A stretch of DNA of 32,413 nt from a virus. The stretch covers positions 1 through 32,413 of IMG/VR virus record IMGVR_UViG_3300038715_000034. One strand, 5' to 3'. Positions 22,230 to 28,981 of this stretch are shown piece by piece. The position numbers and the translations under genes were made by a program. Positions within the stretch are counted from its first letter, which is position 1; every line of letters begins with the position of its first letter. The notes under the pieces are model-generated. The model was not told where the DNA came from and did not search any database. It saw nothing but the letters and a program-made list of their open reading frames with translations.

Positions 22230-22893
22230 CTACTGGTTTCCAATAATGTCTACAATTAACCCCACCGCCATGCTCAAAACCATCTGCTTTTACTGATCTT
22301 ATCTCTCCTATTGTCAGCGGATCACTTGCTAAATAGGTTCTACATACTGGGCGAGTCTTTTCATCGTCAGGCCCAACATACTCATACTCTGTGCCTTCTG
22401 GTAAATCCATAGCCATCGCTCCAATCACTGCACGTCTATAATCTCCAAGCAATGTGCCAACCACGTTTTCCACTCTTGGGATATTAGTGCGGACCGCAGT
22501 GCGAATCACACTTTTAAGTTCATCACCTTTAAGTCCACTGTTTACACCAGCTATCATTGCATTCTGCATCGCATTACTTACTTGTCTGGTGACACCTTCA
22601 ATACCTTGGCGTTGCAAAGTCTGGAGAGCCACGAGTTGTACCTCGCTTGCACGCCCAAAACTCGGCAAATCAGCAAGAATATCCTCAGTTGTAGCCATGA
22701 AGGAGTTGATTGCGGTAGAGAAGCGTAGCTCCTCAACAAAATAGGTCGAAAAGTCAATTGCAGCGATAATTCCCAGTATTTCAGTTGTAGATAAGCCTTC
22801 CTCTTCAAGGTTTTCAACATCCTGTTGAAATCCATTGATGGCATCTTCAATACTACTTTCATAAGAATTAACTGTCTGGTCTATTGTTGGCAT
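22222..22893 (-). CDS. Minor head protein, Mu gpF/SPP1 gp7-like
   Basis: This is a 223-residue protein overlapping the end of the portal gene by 26 bases. The first two-thirds are helical. The C terminus has Y-E-Y-V-G-P-D-D-E-K-T-R-P-V-C-R and then H-G-G-G-V-N-C-R-H-Y-W. This matches the conserved D-x-x-T-x-x-x-C...N-C-R-H motif of gpF-type head morphogenesis proteins, with two cysteines and histidines that may bind metal. These proteins sit inside the capsid near the portal and may be ejected with DNA. No ADP-ribosyltransferase or toxin fusion is present. Confidence 0.85.
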   Translation of the reverse strand: MPTIDQTVNSYESSIEDAINGFQQDVENLEEEGLSTTEILGIIAAIDFSTYFVEELRFSTAINSFMATTEDILADLPSFGRASEVQLVALQTLQRQGIEGVTRQVSNAMQNAMIAGVNSGLKGDELKSVIRTAVRTNIPRVENVVGTLLGDYRRAVIGAMAMDLPEGTEYEYVGPDDEKTRPVCRTYLASDPLTIGEIRSVKADGFEHGGGVNCRHYWKPVDV

Positions 22894-24229
22894 TTAAGAT
22901 ATTCAGTAGTCTATTCTGTGGAGCAGGTTCTTCAGCTTCAGCCTGTTGCACTTCAAACCTAGCTCTATCATCTGGACTTGCGTCAGGATTGTGATAATCA
23001 AACCAGTCCATCGGTGTACTAAGATTTCTGTCAAATCTCCAACTCCATAGCATAATCTCTGCTTCTGGAGTCAATGCATAGTTTGGTTCTAGGAAGTCAA
23101 CACTATATTCATCACCTACGTTCACATTTGCTTCTATTTCAATAATTCTTTTGTCTACTTGATATCTACGCTGTTCCCAAGGCCGCCATGTATCTTCGGT
23201 CATTGCGCTACGCTCGTCCATATTTTCCATTTCTAGTATGGATAAACTTGCTGCGCTTGGTGCGTTGCCTGAGTCATCTCTAGCATACTTTGCGCGGATG
23301 TGATTGTTATTCAATGTAGTTTCCACTAAGAATCTAGTAGAGTCCACTATATCGTTAAGATTACCACCGCTTGAAGTTACGCCAAAGTTTGCCTGTTCTG
23401 GCAGATATAATATCTTATCTGTGCCAATCGATATGCGTGAAGGGTCATCAACACCGCTAATAAACTTGATTCCGAGACAGCCATAGCGTATCGCAAGATT
23501 TAGCTCTAACAATGCAACATTTACTGCAAGATCGGTTTGAGCCACGTCCATTGCGTTGCCTACGTGGTAATCGCGGATCGGTGGATAGCGATGGCAAAAG
23601 GTCACTGGCAACATGCCATATGGATTAATGTCGTTTTCGTTGACACTCATCACTTTGCCTTCTTCATCGACAAGGAAATGTCTTCCTGGTACACCGTAGC
23701 GTTCCTCAGTCCACACCGCGTGCATCACATTGGATGATCTTGCATTGCCTTGGTTTTCAATTGGATACATAACTCCAATCGGTTTCTCTCGTGAGTCACC
23801 TGCCAAGAAAAGCGGTGTGAAATGAGAAAGTATTTCATACTCAATCTTTTGCTCTACCTCATTCCACTTGCTCCTAAATGCCATTGTACCAAGTAGAAAT
23901 GTTAAACGCTCTAAGATTCTGCGCTGCGCATTCAGTCCATGTTTGTCTATAATAGACAGATAGGATTCGCTAGTACGCATGCGCGGTGGGCGTTTGTAGG
24001 TCATCGAACGTAGACTGCAAACACGTCTTGTGAGATTATTTTGCGGGATGACCGTCTGACGCAGTGTTTCTGGGCCAAAGTAATCGCTCACATAGTGTTC
24101 CAGGTTGATGCCTTCGTAGAAGTCCATCAAATAGTCACGTTCGCGAGTACGCTCATCCTCGATATATTTTAACTGTTCTTGTAATGCGCTAAGTATCGCG
24201 CCTTCGGATTGATCTTGAATTGTAAGCAT
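22868..24229 (-). CDS. Portal protein
   Basis: This is a 453-residue protein from the ATG at 24229, which has AAGG four to five bases upstream. The frame extends 9 codons further but overlaps the terminase. Early residues carry L-M-D-F-Y-E-G and Q-T-V-I-P-Q-N-N-L-T-R-R-V. The middle has M-L-P-V-T-F-C-H-R-Y-P and many helical segments as in the portal stem and wing. A long C-terminal helix region ends with P-rich and acidic tail residues. It forms the dodecameric DNA channel at the capsid vertex. It starts 7 bases beyond the terminase stop. Length is normal for siphoviruses. Confidence 0.88.
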   Translation of the reverse strand: MLTIQDQSEGAILSALQEQLKYIEDERTRERDYLMDFYEGINLEHYVSDYFGPETLRQTVIPQNNLTRRVCSLRSMTYKRPPRMRTSESYLSIIDKHGLNAQRRILERLTFLLGTMAFRSKWNEVEQKIEYEILSHFTPLFLAGDSREKPIGVMYPIENQGNARSSNVMHAVWTEERYGVPGRHFLVDEEGKVMSVNENDINPYGMLPVTFCHRYPPIRDYHVGNAMDVAQTDLAVNVALLELNLAIRYGCLGIKFISGVDDPSRISIGTDKILYLPEQANFGVTSSGGNLNDIVDSTRFLVETTLNNNHIRAKYARDDSGNAPSAASLSILEMENMDERSAMTEDTWRPWEQRRYQVDKRIIEIEANVNVGDEYSVDFLEPNYALTPEAEIMLWSWRFDRNLSTPMDWFDYHNPDASPDDRARFEVQQAEAEEPAPQNRLLNILNANNRPDS

Positions 24230-24236
24230 ATCTACC

Positions 24237-25565
24237 TTAAAAGAAATCGATGACACCAGCGTGTCGGTTTTTCATTGGAAATAAATTTGTCAACAGAAAA
24301 CGTAATGCATCACATGCATGATCGAACTTACCATCTTTTTTTGGTTCGTGACGTAAGGTTTGATCTTCGCGATGTTCTGGATAGTGATAATTTTCGTACG
24401 CTTCTATGCTTTTTTCGCACTTTGGGTGAATAAATAAGTGTGGATCGCCATTTGCATCTTCAAACCATCTGCGTACGTGAGATACTCCAGATACTACGTT
24501 TCTGGTCACTGCATCGCGTTTTACACTGACGCGCAAGCCTTGGTTGGCAAATACCTGTATATCACTAATTCCTGACTGCAAATTTGTACCACTTCCCGCA
24601 GGATCGCCCCATATACCAGTAAATTCGTAACCAAGTGACTTAATCTTTGTCGCAAATTCCTCTGTGCGCGTGTTTTGCAGGCTGACTTCATCAATTTGAT
24701 GCACATCAGCAAAATTCTTCTCTTTATTGTGTAACTGGACTATGCTACAATGGCTATGGCGATAGCCAAAATCAATACCTGCGTATACTGGTTTGGATGG
24801 ATCGTATTGTATATCTTCTCGTATTTGTGTGGTCCTGTCTACAGGATAAACCTTACCACTATAGCTTTGGAACTCGCAAAGAATCTCCTGCCTATAGGTT
24901 TCTTTGGTTAGTGTGCGCTTTAATTCTTCGTGATCATCCTTGAAATATGGTGACAAGGTACTAGGAAAACGCCAAGACTCCCAATCTGGGTGTTCTTCGC
25001 TTTTCCCAAACTCGTATAGCTTGTGTAAATAGTTGAATCCGCGTGGAGTGGAGCAGAATAACGCCCATCCTTGTCTGTCGGATAGCGTTGGGCGCAGGTA
25101 CATCTCAAATGTGTTTCTAGGTATCAAAGCCATTTCATCGCATACCAGGTAGTCAATTCCTTCTCCAATCAATGATTCAGGTGCATCCGCTGATTTTACT
25201 ACTAGCTCGCTTTGTAAGCCTGCGAGCTTCATGTAGTACAGATCACCAGATATTTCTTTTTTACTTTCCAGTGGCAGTTTCAGCTCTGTCATCACTACGC
25301 GTTTTACCTCACGCGCTATCTTATTAGCCAATGAGTAGTTTGGACCTACGATCCAGCCACGCGTTCTTGGCGTGAGCAACCATGGCAGGATTTCGTGCGC
25401 TGCCATAAAGGATTTACCACTGCGCCGCCCCATGAGACAGACGCGCCAACGCTTATTACTATTATGAACTTGCAGTTGTTGTGGAGTCGGGTGATACCCC
25501 AAAAGACTCCAGAGCTTTTGCTTGTTCAGTATTTGCTTTATCAATTGGATTGTCCTCAAACCCAC
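24237..25565 (-). CDS. terL: Terminase large subunit
   Basis: This 442-residue ATPase-nuclease translocates and cuts phage DNA. The ATPase part has the Walker A form G-R-R-S-G-K-S near residue 47, a Walker B with Y-L-V-C-D-E-M-A near 135, and a C-motif F-C-S-T-P. The nuclease part has V-Y-A-G-I-D-F-G-Y near residue 260, W-G-D-P-A-G-S-G-T near 315 and F-D-H-A-C-D-A-L-R near the end, the three acidic clusters of the RNase H-like fold. The first in-frame start is a GTG at 25565, which overlaps TerS by 104 bases. A TTG two codons on is another choice. No intron or break is seen. Confidence 0.95.
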   Translation of the reverse strand: MGLRTIQLIKQILNKQKLWSLLGYHPTPQQLQVHNSNKRWRVCLMGRRSGKSFMAAHEILPWLLTPRTRGWIVGPNYSLANKIAREVKRVVMTELKLPLESKKEISGDLYYMKLAGLQSELVVKSADAPESLIGEGIDYLVCDEMALIPRNTFEMYLRPTLSDRQGWALFCSTPRGFNYLHKLYEFGKSEEHPDWESWRFPSTLSPYFKDDHEELKRTLTKETYRQEILCEFQSYSGKVYPVDRTTQIREDIQYDPSKPVYAGIDFGYRHSHCSIVQLHNKEKNFADVHQIDEVSLQNTRTEEFATKIKSLGYEFTGIWGDPAGSGTNLQSGISDIQVFANQGLRVSVKRDAVTRNVVSGVSHVRRWFEDANGDPHLFIHPKCEKSIEAYENYHYPEHREDQTLRHEPKKDGKFDHACDALRFLLTNLFPMKNRHAGVIDFF

Positions 25566-25860
25566 ACTGCTGTAACACAGTTTGCAGGTTACCAGTCATG
25601 TCAACAGCTGTCTTATCACTCATACCAAGGTAGTTTTTAGCCATGAATATTTGCATTGCGATTGCGTTGTTTTCAATAGCTGAAACCCACATAGCGCGTC
25701 TGAGCTTGAACTTCATCTCTTCGCGACCTGCTTCGTACTGTGATTTAAAGTTTTTGCGTATATGCGATTCAGAAACTTCAAAATATTTGCCGATTTCGTT
25801 ACAATCACATCCAAATGATGCAAGCATTCTTACTTTATCTGCGTCTACTTTACTTTTCAT
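25462..25860 (-). CDS. terS: Terminase small subunit
   Basis: This 132-residue protein recognises phage DNA for packaging. I chose the ATG at 25860, which overlaps the previous stop. An N-terminal helix-turn-helix reads V-R-M-L-A-S-F-G-C-D-C-N-E-I-G-K-Y-F, then V-S-E-S-H-I-R-K-N-F, followed by an oligomerisation helix region with A-M-W-V-S-A-I and M-A-K-N-Y-L-G. The last 25 residues are polar. This is the common small terminase plan. TerL follows directly. Confidence 0.85.
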   Translation of the reverse strand: MKSKVDADKVRMLASFGCDCNEIGKYFEVSESHIRKNFKSQYEAGREEMKFKLRRAMWVSAIENNAIAMQIFMAKNYLGMSDKTAVDMTGNLQTVLQQCGFEDNPIDKANTEQAKALESFGVSPDSTTTASS

Positions 25861-26182
25861 CAATATTAGCCTGTTCGATGACATTCTTTATTTTTATTAG
25901 TGTTCTGCGCCAGTATTCCTTTACGCTGGACTCAGTTATTTCCATTTCCTTTGCTATACTAACAAAGGTGTGGCCAAGTGTGCGCTGTTTGAACACGCGT
26001 AGTTCCTGTGGAGACATAAGATCATAAAACTTATGTGCGCTGAGTTGCAGGTTGCGCAGGTGTGGTTCAATCAGTCCGCTTCGGAATACTAGCATGTGGA
26101 GATGGTAGCGATCTGCGCGGTCGATGGCGTGCAGCCATTTGTCAGTATTTTCATCAGTTAGATTAGACCAAACCTCTTCCAT
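25850..26182 (-). CDS. HTH regulator with sigma-4/LuxR-type motif (110 aa)
   Basis: The C-terminal half carries M-S-P-Q-E-L-R-V-F-K-Q-R-T-L-G-H-T-F-V-S-I-A-K-E-M, then T-E-S-S-V-K-E-Y-W-R-R. This is a tetra-helical HTH of the sigma-region-4/LuxR kind. The N-terminal half has no known receiver or sensor domain. It is the first gene of the packaging and structural operon, so a late transcription activator or a packaging cofactor are both plausible. The TerS ATG overlaps its stop codon. The ATG has no Shine-Dalgarno. Confidence 0.7.
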   Translation of the reverse strand: MEEVWSNLTDENTDKWLHAIDRADRYHLHMLVFRSGLIEPHLRNLQLSAHKFYDLMSPQELRVFKQRTLGHTFVSIAKEMEITESSVKEYWRRTLIKIKNVIEQANIDEK

Positions 26183-26281
26183 TATTTAAATTTACACATA
26201 AGGTGTTGACAAAAACGAAAGTAAAAATTCTAAGACGCGGTAAGTGAGCAAAAATGCGTTGCGCCTTGGTATAGCCAAACT

Positions 26282-26308
26282 ATTATACATAATATAAGTT
26301 ATATGCAA
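26282..26308 (-). promoter_or_regulatory. Candidate promoter of the structural operon
   Basis: On the minus strand TTGCAT (26308-26303) and TATAAT (26287-26282) are 15 bp apart, with AT-rich spacer. Transcription would start near 26275 and read the HTH and terminase genes. The spacing is slightly short. Confidence 0.45.
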
Positions 26309-26360
26309 TTTTTTTTTGGTGTAATATTCTAATATACTCAACAATATCAAGACTTATCAA

Positions 26361-26399
26361 TTTACGCGGGTTTTACGTGGTATGGTTTACGCGGGTTTT
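26361..26399. repeat. Two 14-bp direct repeats
   Basis: TTTACGCGGGTTTT occurs at 26361-26374 and 26386-26399, 25 bp apart. They lie between the two candidate promoters and may be binding sites for a regulator acting on both operons. Confidence 0.6.
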
Positions 26400-26472
26400 G
26401 TGTCAATGTGGCAAAGTCCGCGCAAGTCTCTTTTTGTTTTACTTAGATAGATATTTTTTATTTAGGTAAGTG

Positions 26473-26501
26473 TTGACACAATATATATATATAATTAAAT
26501 T
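26473..26501 (+). promoter_or_regulatory. Candidate rightward promoter
   Basis: TTGACA at 26473-26478 stands upstream of an alternating AT tract and A/T-rich -10 candidates (about 26490-26501). It lies inside a copy of the repressor half-site GTGTTGACA, which suggests that the XRE protein controls the rightward genes. The exact -10 is uncertain because perfect TATAAT is only 11 bp away. Confidence 0.5.
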
Positions 26502-26554
26502 TATGAGCGCATTGAGAGAGCGCAATTAACTAAACAACAAAAGAGAGAGTAATA

Positions 26555-26836
26555 ATGTATCAACTACGTACTATACAAGTTAAAAAATTAAGCCCAACAA
26601 ATACGCAGGGCACGCGCATTAAATTAACCGATACTTTTTATAATGGTAGAAATGCAGAGCGTAAAACAATTGTAATTTTACCGTATAATTATGAATTAGA
26701 CGGTGCGATCGACCATGGTTTAAAATTTTGTGAAGAATGCGGTATAAAAATTATTGGTTATTCATATGATACTAGACATTATACATATTCTTTATTAACT
26801 AAAGATTTTAAAACGCAACTAAAAAAGAGAGGTTAA
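26555..26836 (+). CDS. Conserved phage protein next to Gp88 (93 aa)
   Basis: First gene of the rightward cluster, starting at an ATG with AGAGAG upstream. It has T-I-Q-V-K-K-L-S-P-T-N-T-Q-G, then I-K-L-T-D-T-F-Y-N-G and a single pair C-E-E-C. The S-P-T-N...G-x-x-I-K-L-T-D pattern is typical of small proteins that travel with Gp88-type genes in phages. The last residues K-K-R-G are encoded by the next gene's ribosome leader, which shows tight packing. Function is unknown. Confidence 0.7.
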   Translation: MYQLRTIQVKKLSPTNTQGTRIKLTDTFYNGRNAERKTIVILPYNYELDGAIDHGLKFCEECGIKIIGYSYDTRHYTYSLLTKDFKTQLKKRG

Positions 26837-26839
26837 AAC

Positions 26840-27535
26840 ATGTCATCAATTAAACTATTAACCGCGCCGCATGGCAGCACTAAAACAAATAAGAGCATGA
26901 AATACGGTTTTGCGAATTTCATAATGTATTTATCACCATTCAAAAAAAGCGGCTGGAACACGTGCGCCGCAGCCACTAAAGGCTGTATTAAAGTGTGTTT
27001 AGATGAAAGCGGCCGCGGTAATTGGACAGAAAAAAACGGTAAAATAAATCCAATACACGCCGCACGCTTAAAACGTACGCAACTATTTTTTAATGACCGC
27101 GGCGCGTTTCTTGAACAGTTAGAGAGAGAGATTAAAAACGGTATTAAATGGGCAACAAAACGCGATTTGAAACCCGTTTTTAGGTTAAACGGTACTAGCG
27201 ATTTGAGATGGGAGAATTTCGGTATAATGCAAAAATTTAATGATATTCAATTTTATGATTATACTAAACTATGGAATCGCCGCGATTTACCACCTAATTA
27301 TCATTTAACATTTAGCCGCGCCGAATCTAACCAAAAAGAAACATTAAACGCTGTTGTTAACGGTTTAAATATCGCGGCTGTATTTAGACATGAGTTACCA
27401 AAAGAATATTTAGGATTAAAGGTAATAAACGGCGATAAACACGACTTGCGATTTTTAGACCCTGCGCGATCTTGTATTGGTTTAATTGCTAAAGGTAAGG
27501 CCAAACATGACACAAGCGGGTTTGTACTTAATTAA
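26840..27535 (+). CDS. Gp88 family protein (231 aa)
   Basis: This is a phage protein of the Gp88 type (named after mycobacteriophage gene 88). The N terminus is L-L-T-A-P-H-G-S-T-K-T-N-K-S, followed by Y-L-S-P-F-K-K-S-G and the cysteine set C-A-A-A-T-K-G-C-I-K-V-C-L. This is the hallmark C...A-x-x-G-C...C-L. Then come F-R-L-N-G-T-S-D near residue 115, F-Y-D-Y-T-K, N-Y-H-L-T-F-S, V-I-N-G-D-K-H-D-L-R-F-L-D-P and a closing T-S-G-F-V. The D-Y-T-K and G-D-x-x-D-x-R elements suggest an enzyme. The reaction is not established. The three early cysteines may hold an iron-sulfur cluster, which is inference. It is the main member of the only rightward operon. Confidence 0.82.
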   Translation: MSSIKLLTAPHGSTKTNKSMKYGFANFIMYLSPFKKSGWNTCAAATKGCIKVCLDESGRGNWTEKNGKINPIHAARLKRTQLFFNDRGAFLEQLEREIKNGIKWATKRDLKPVFRLNGTSDLRWENFGIMQKFNDIQFYDYTKLWNRRDLPPNYHLTFSRAESNQKETLNAVVNGLNIAAVFRHELPKEYLGLKVINGDKHDLRFLDPARSCIGLIAKGKAKHDTSGFVLN

Positions 27536-27555
27536 TAACAAAAGAGAGGTTAAAA

Positions 27556-27903
27556 ATGACAAAAGAAACACTATTAAATAATATTGCAGCAATTAAAGGA
27601 ATAGGTCCAAAAGTGTTGCAAAAAGTAGAAAGTGAAATTGATAAATATGAAGAAGATAATTGTGTAAATCTACCGTATTGTAGCGATTTAAAAATACAAT
27701 TCTATAATGACTTTGGTTACCAAGGATTAGAAAACGCGGAAGAATGCGGTAATGTGGACGCGTACCACGCATTCTGGGATACCCAAGAAGGTTTGCAAGG
27801 TATTGCGAATATATTAAACGGCTACGCGGAATTAACTAGTCACCAAGACACTTATAGCGGTGCTGTAGTAACCATGGAATTTTGCGCTCTTAATGACCAT
27901 TAA
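27556..27903 (+). CDS. Protein with helix-hairpin-helix N terminus (115 aa)
   Basis: Residues about 8-24, A-A-I-K-G-I-G-P-K-V-L-Q-K-V, form a helix-hairpin-helix of the kind that binds the DNA backbone without sequence preference. The acidic remainder has Y-C-S-D-L-K-I-Q-F-Y-N-D-F-G-Y and H-A-F-W-D-T-Q-E-G-L, and looks like an unknown conserved fold. It follows Gp88 after a 20-base gap with the stereotyped AAAAGAGAGGTTAA leader. Confidence 0.65.
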   Translation: MTKETLLNNIAAIKGIGPKVLQKVESEIDKYEEDNCVNLPYCSDLKIQFYNDFGYQGLENAEECGNVDAYHAFWDTQEGLQGIANILNGYAELTSHQDTYSGAVVTMEFCALNDH

Positions 27904-27916
27904 TCCATACTGAAGA

Positions 27917-27962
27917 GCGCGAATAGTTATCGCGCGAAATATCGCCGTTTTTACGGCGGTAT
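27917..27962 (+). other. Two tandem RNA hairpins
   Basis: Between two rightward genes the RNA can fold GCGCGA-(7 nt)-UCGCGC (27917-27935) and then AUAUCGCCG-UUUUUA-CGGCGGUAU (27939-27962, one G-U pair). No T tract follows, so they are not terminators. They could protect the upstream mRNA or mark a processing site. Confidence 0.55.
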
Positions 27963-27993
27963 ATATGGAAACTAAAAAAAGAGAGGTTAATCA

Positions 27994-28158
27994 ATGAAAA
28001 GAGAGAAAGGCAGCGCAACAATTATTTTAACACTGTCAAGCGGTGAATTAATCGCATATAATGAAAATAATGCGCGTATTTTACATAGGCGTAAGATGTA
28101 CCAGGGCGAATGGAATAAGCTGTGGAATTTTATCACAAAAGAAAAAAAGAGAGGTTAA
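27994..28158 (+). CDS. Small basic protein (54 aa)
   Basis: Starts M-K-R-E-K-G-S-A-T-I-I-L-T-L and has a short beta stretch followed by R-R-K-M-Y-Q-G-E-W-N-K-L-W. The leader AAAGAGAGGTTAA stands four bases before the ATG. Its own last residues (E-K-K-R-G) are encoded by the next gene's leader. Function is unknown. Confidence 0.6.
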   Translation: MKREKGSATIILTLSSGELIAYNENNARILHRRKMYQGEWNKLWNFITKEKKRG

Positions 28159-28161
28159 AAA

Positions 28162-28302
28162 ATGAAACATAATTATTTTGTTCCTTTAGATCATAACAAA
28201 AGTAAAAAAGTCAATAATTTGGATAGGATAGAAAAAACTCTTAGCGCATATGTCAAAATTTGCGCGGTAATATGGATAATACGCGCATGTTTTGGTTTTT
28301 AA
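28162..28302 (+). CDS. Small hydrophobic-ended protein (46 aa)
   Basis: Reads M-K-H-N-Y-F-V-P-L-D-H-N-K at the front and V-K-I-C-A-V-I-W-I-I-R-A-C-F-G-F at the end, a short membrane-affine segment. It has the stereotyped AAAGAGAGGTTAA leader. It overlaps the next small gene by 31 bases. Confidence 0.5.
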   Translation: MKHNYFVPLDHNKSKKVNNLDRIEKTLSAYVKICAVIWIIRACFGF

Positions 28303-28352
28303 TCTATGTTACTTTTGGCATACTTTTTATTTTATGGCATGAACTAGAATAA
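28272..28352 (+). CDS. Tiny single-span membrane protein (26 aa)
   Basis: Reads M-D-N-T-R, then a 16-residue hydrophobic helix (M-F-W-F-L-I-Y-V-T-F-G-I-L-F-I-L), then W-H-E-L-E. It overlaps the preceding gene in another frame and ends 20 bases before a terminator. No clear ribosome site, so it may depend on coupling. Confidence 0.4.
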   Translation: MDNTRMFWFLIYVTFGILFILWHELE

Positions 28353-28372
28353 ACCAAAAACCCAACAAATTA

Positions 28373-28396
28373 ACCCGCATTTATGCGGGTTTTTTT
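28373..28396 (+). terminator. Rho-independent terminator of the rightward operon
   Basis: ACCCGCAT, loop TT, ATGCGGGT, then a tract of seven T. A perfect 8-bp stem. It closes the only rightward transcript. Confidence 0.93.
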
Positions 28397-28546
28397 GTGT
28401 CTAAAATTGGTATAAATTGCACTGTATCATTTTGTTAATGGACAAAATACGAATTATGCGCAATTTTTTAAATGAGCTTTTTGAGCTTTTTTGGTCATTT
28501 TTTTCATCATTATATGGTGAATTATATAGTTATTATATTACCTGGG

Positions 28547-28628
28547 CAGGGTTTTATATCTGATCCGCAGGGTTTTTTGCCAAATTATATTATAGTGGCA
28601 GGGTTCATTATATTATTCACTCAGGGTT
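28547..28628. repeat. Four CAGGGTT iterons
   Basis: CAGGGTT starts at 28547, 28568, 28599 and 28622, all in the same orientation, with 21, 31 and 23 bp between starts. Three are followed by a T run. AT-rich DNA lies between them. Confidence 0.65.
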
Positions 28629-28830
28629 TTTTCTGCTTTAGCATTCTATTCCGCCACGCCAATTTGTCACGCGTTCGTAAACGCAACCAACACCGATCTA
28701 AATTGCAAACTCTCGTATCATCGTACCACTCCAAAACCAGCGCACAACGCTCACCATCATTGGCGATTTGTACAAATTCGCAGGACTTGTCCTGTTTTTT
28801 AGAAAGTGAGCATTTTTCTGCTAAAATCAC
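28621..28830 (-). CDS. Doubtful ORF (69 aa)
   Basis: A frame from a GTG at 28830 with CAGG seven bases upstream. It reads E-F-V-Q-I-A-N-D-G-E-R-C-A-L-V-L-E-W-Y, a protein-like alternating pattern, and ends lysine-rich. It would be the last gene of the primase operon. It overlaps one iteron, has no known family and could be chance. Confidence 0.3.
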   Translation of the reverse strand: MILAEKCSLSKKQDKSCEFVQIANDGERCALVLEWYDDTRVCNLDRCWLRLRTRDKLAWRNRMLKQKKP

Positions 28831-28845
28831 TAGAGTACCTGAGAA

Positions 28846-28967
28846 GCGGAATATGCGGAATATGAAGAATTTGACTCTCTCTCTCCTCTATAACTACAGT
28901 TTCCCATATTCCTTTTTTTCACCGCCTAACGGAATTTGAAATTCCGCATATTCCGCATATTCCGCAT
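28846..28967. repeat. 9-bp repeats in direct and inverted array
   Basis: GCGGAATAT twice in tandem (28846-28863). The reverse unit ATTCCGCAT occurs three times in tandem (28941-28967), followed by a partial copy. The two arrays give a perfect 18-bp inverted repeat (28846-28863 with 28948-28965). It may be a protein-binding array or form a large hairpin at the end of the primase transcript. Confidence 0.75.
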
Positions 28968-28981
28968 ATTCTTTGCACGCG

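Larger units (their letters stand above)
26183..26554. promoter_or_regulatory. Divergent control region
   Basis: This is a 372-bp AT-rich gap between the leftward structural operon and the rightward gene cluster. It holds two copies of GTGTTGACA, a pair of 14-bp direct repeats, a candidate leftward promoter and a candidate rightward promoter. Poly-T and alternating AT tracts suggest flexible or melting-prone DNA. I see no gene in it. Confidence 0.75.
28397..28981. other. Repeat-rich gap between convergent operons, candidate origin
   Basis: About 585 bp without a convincing gene. It holds an AT-rich block (28490-28630) with four CAGGGTT repeats, and further right 9-bp units (ATTCCGCAT and its complement) arranged as a tandem triplet and an inverted pair. 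A palindrome CGGAATTT-G-AAATTCCG overlaps the last block. This combination of an AT-rich tract and short iterated sites is what phage replication origins look like. The evidence is only structural. Confidence 0.5.

Noticed and set aside
26503-26529. An 8-codon leader peptide, M-S-A-L-R-E-R-N
   Set aside because: No ribosome site, and no attenuator-type hairpin follows. It is likely chance in the 5' leader.
28472-28939. A rightward 155-residue frame in the gap
   Set aside because: It starts within AT-rich repeats, lacks a ribosome site and domain pattern, and has an unlikely aromatic and serine composition. It is best seen as chance.
28846-28967. CRISPR-like array
   Set aside because: The units are 9 bp and contiguous, with no spacers of constant size and no cas genes.
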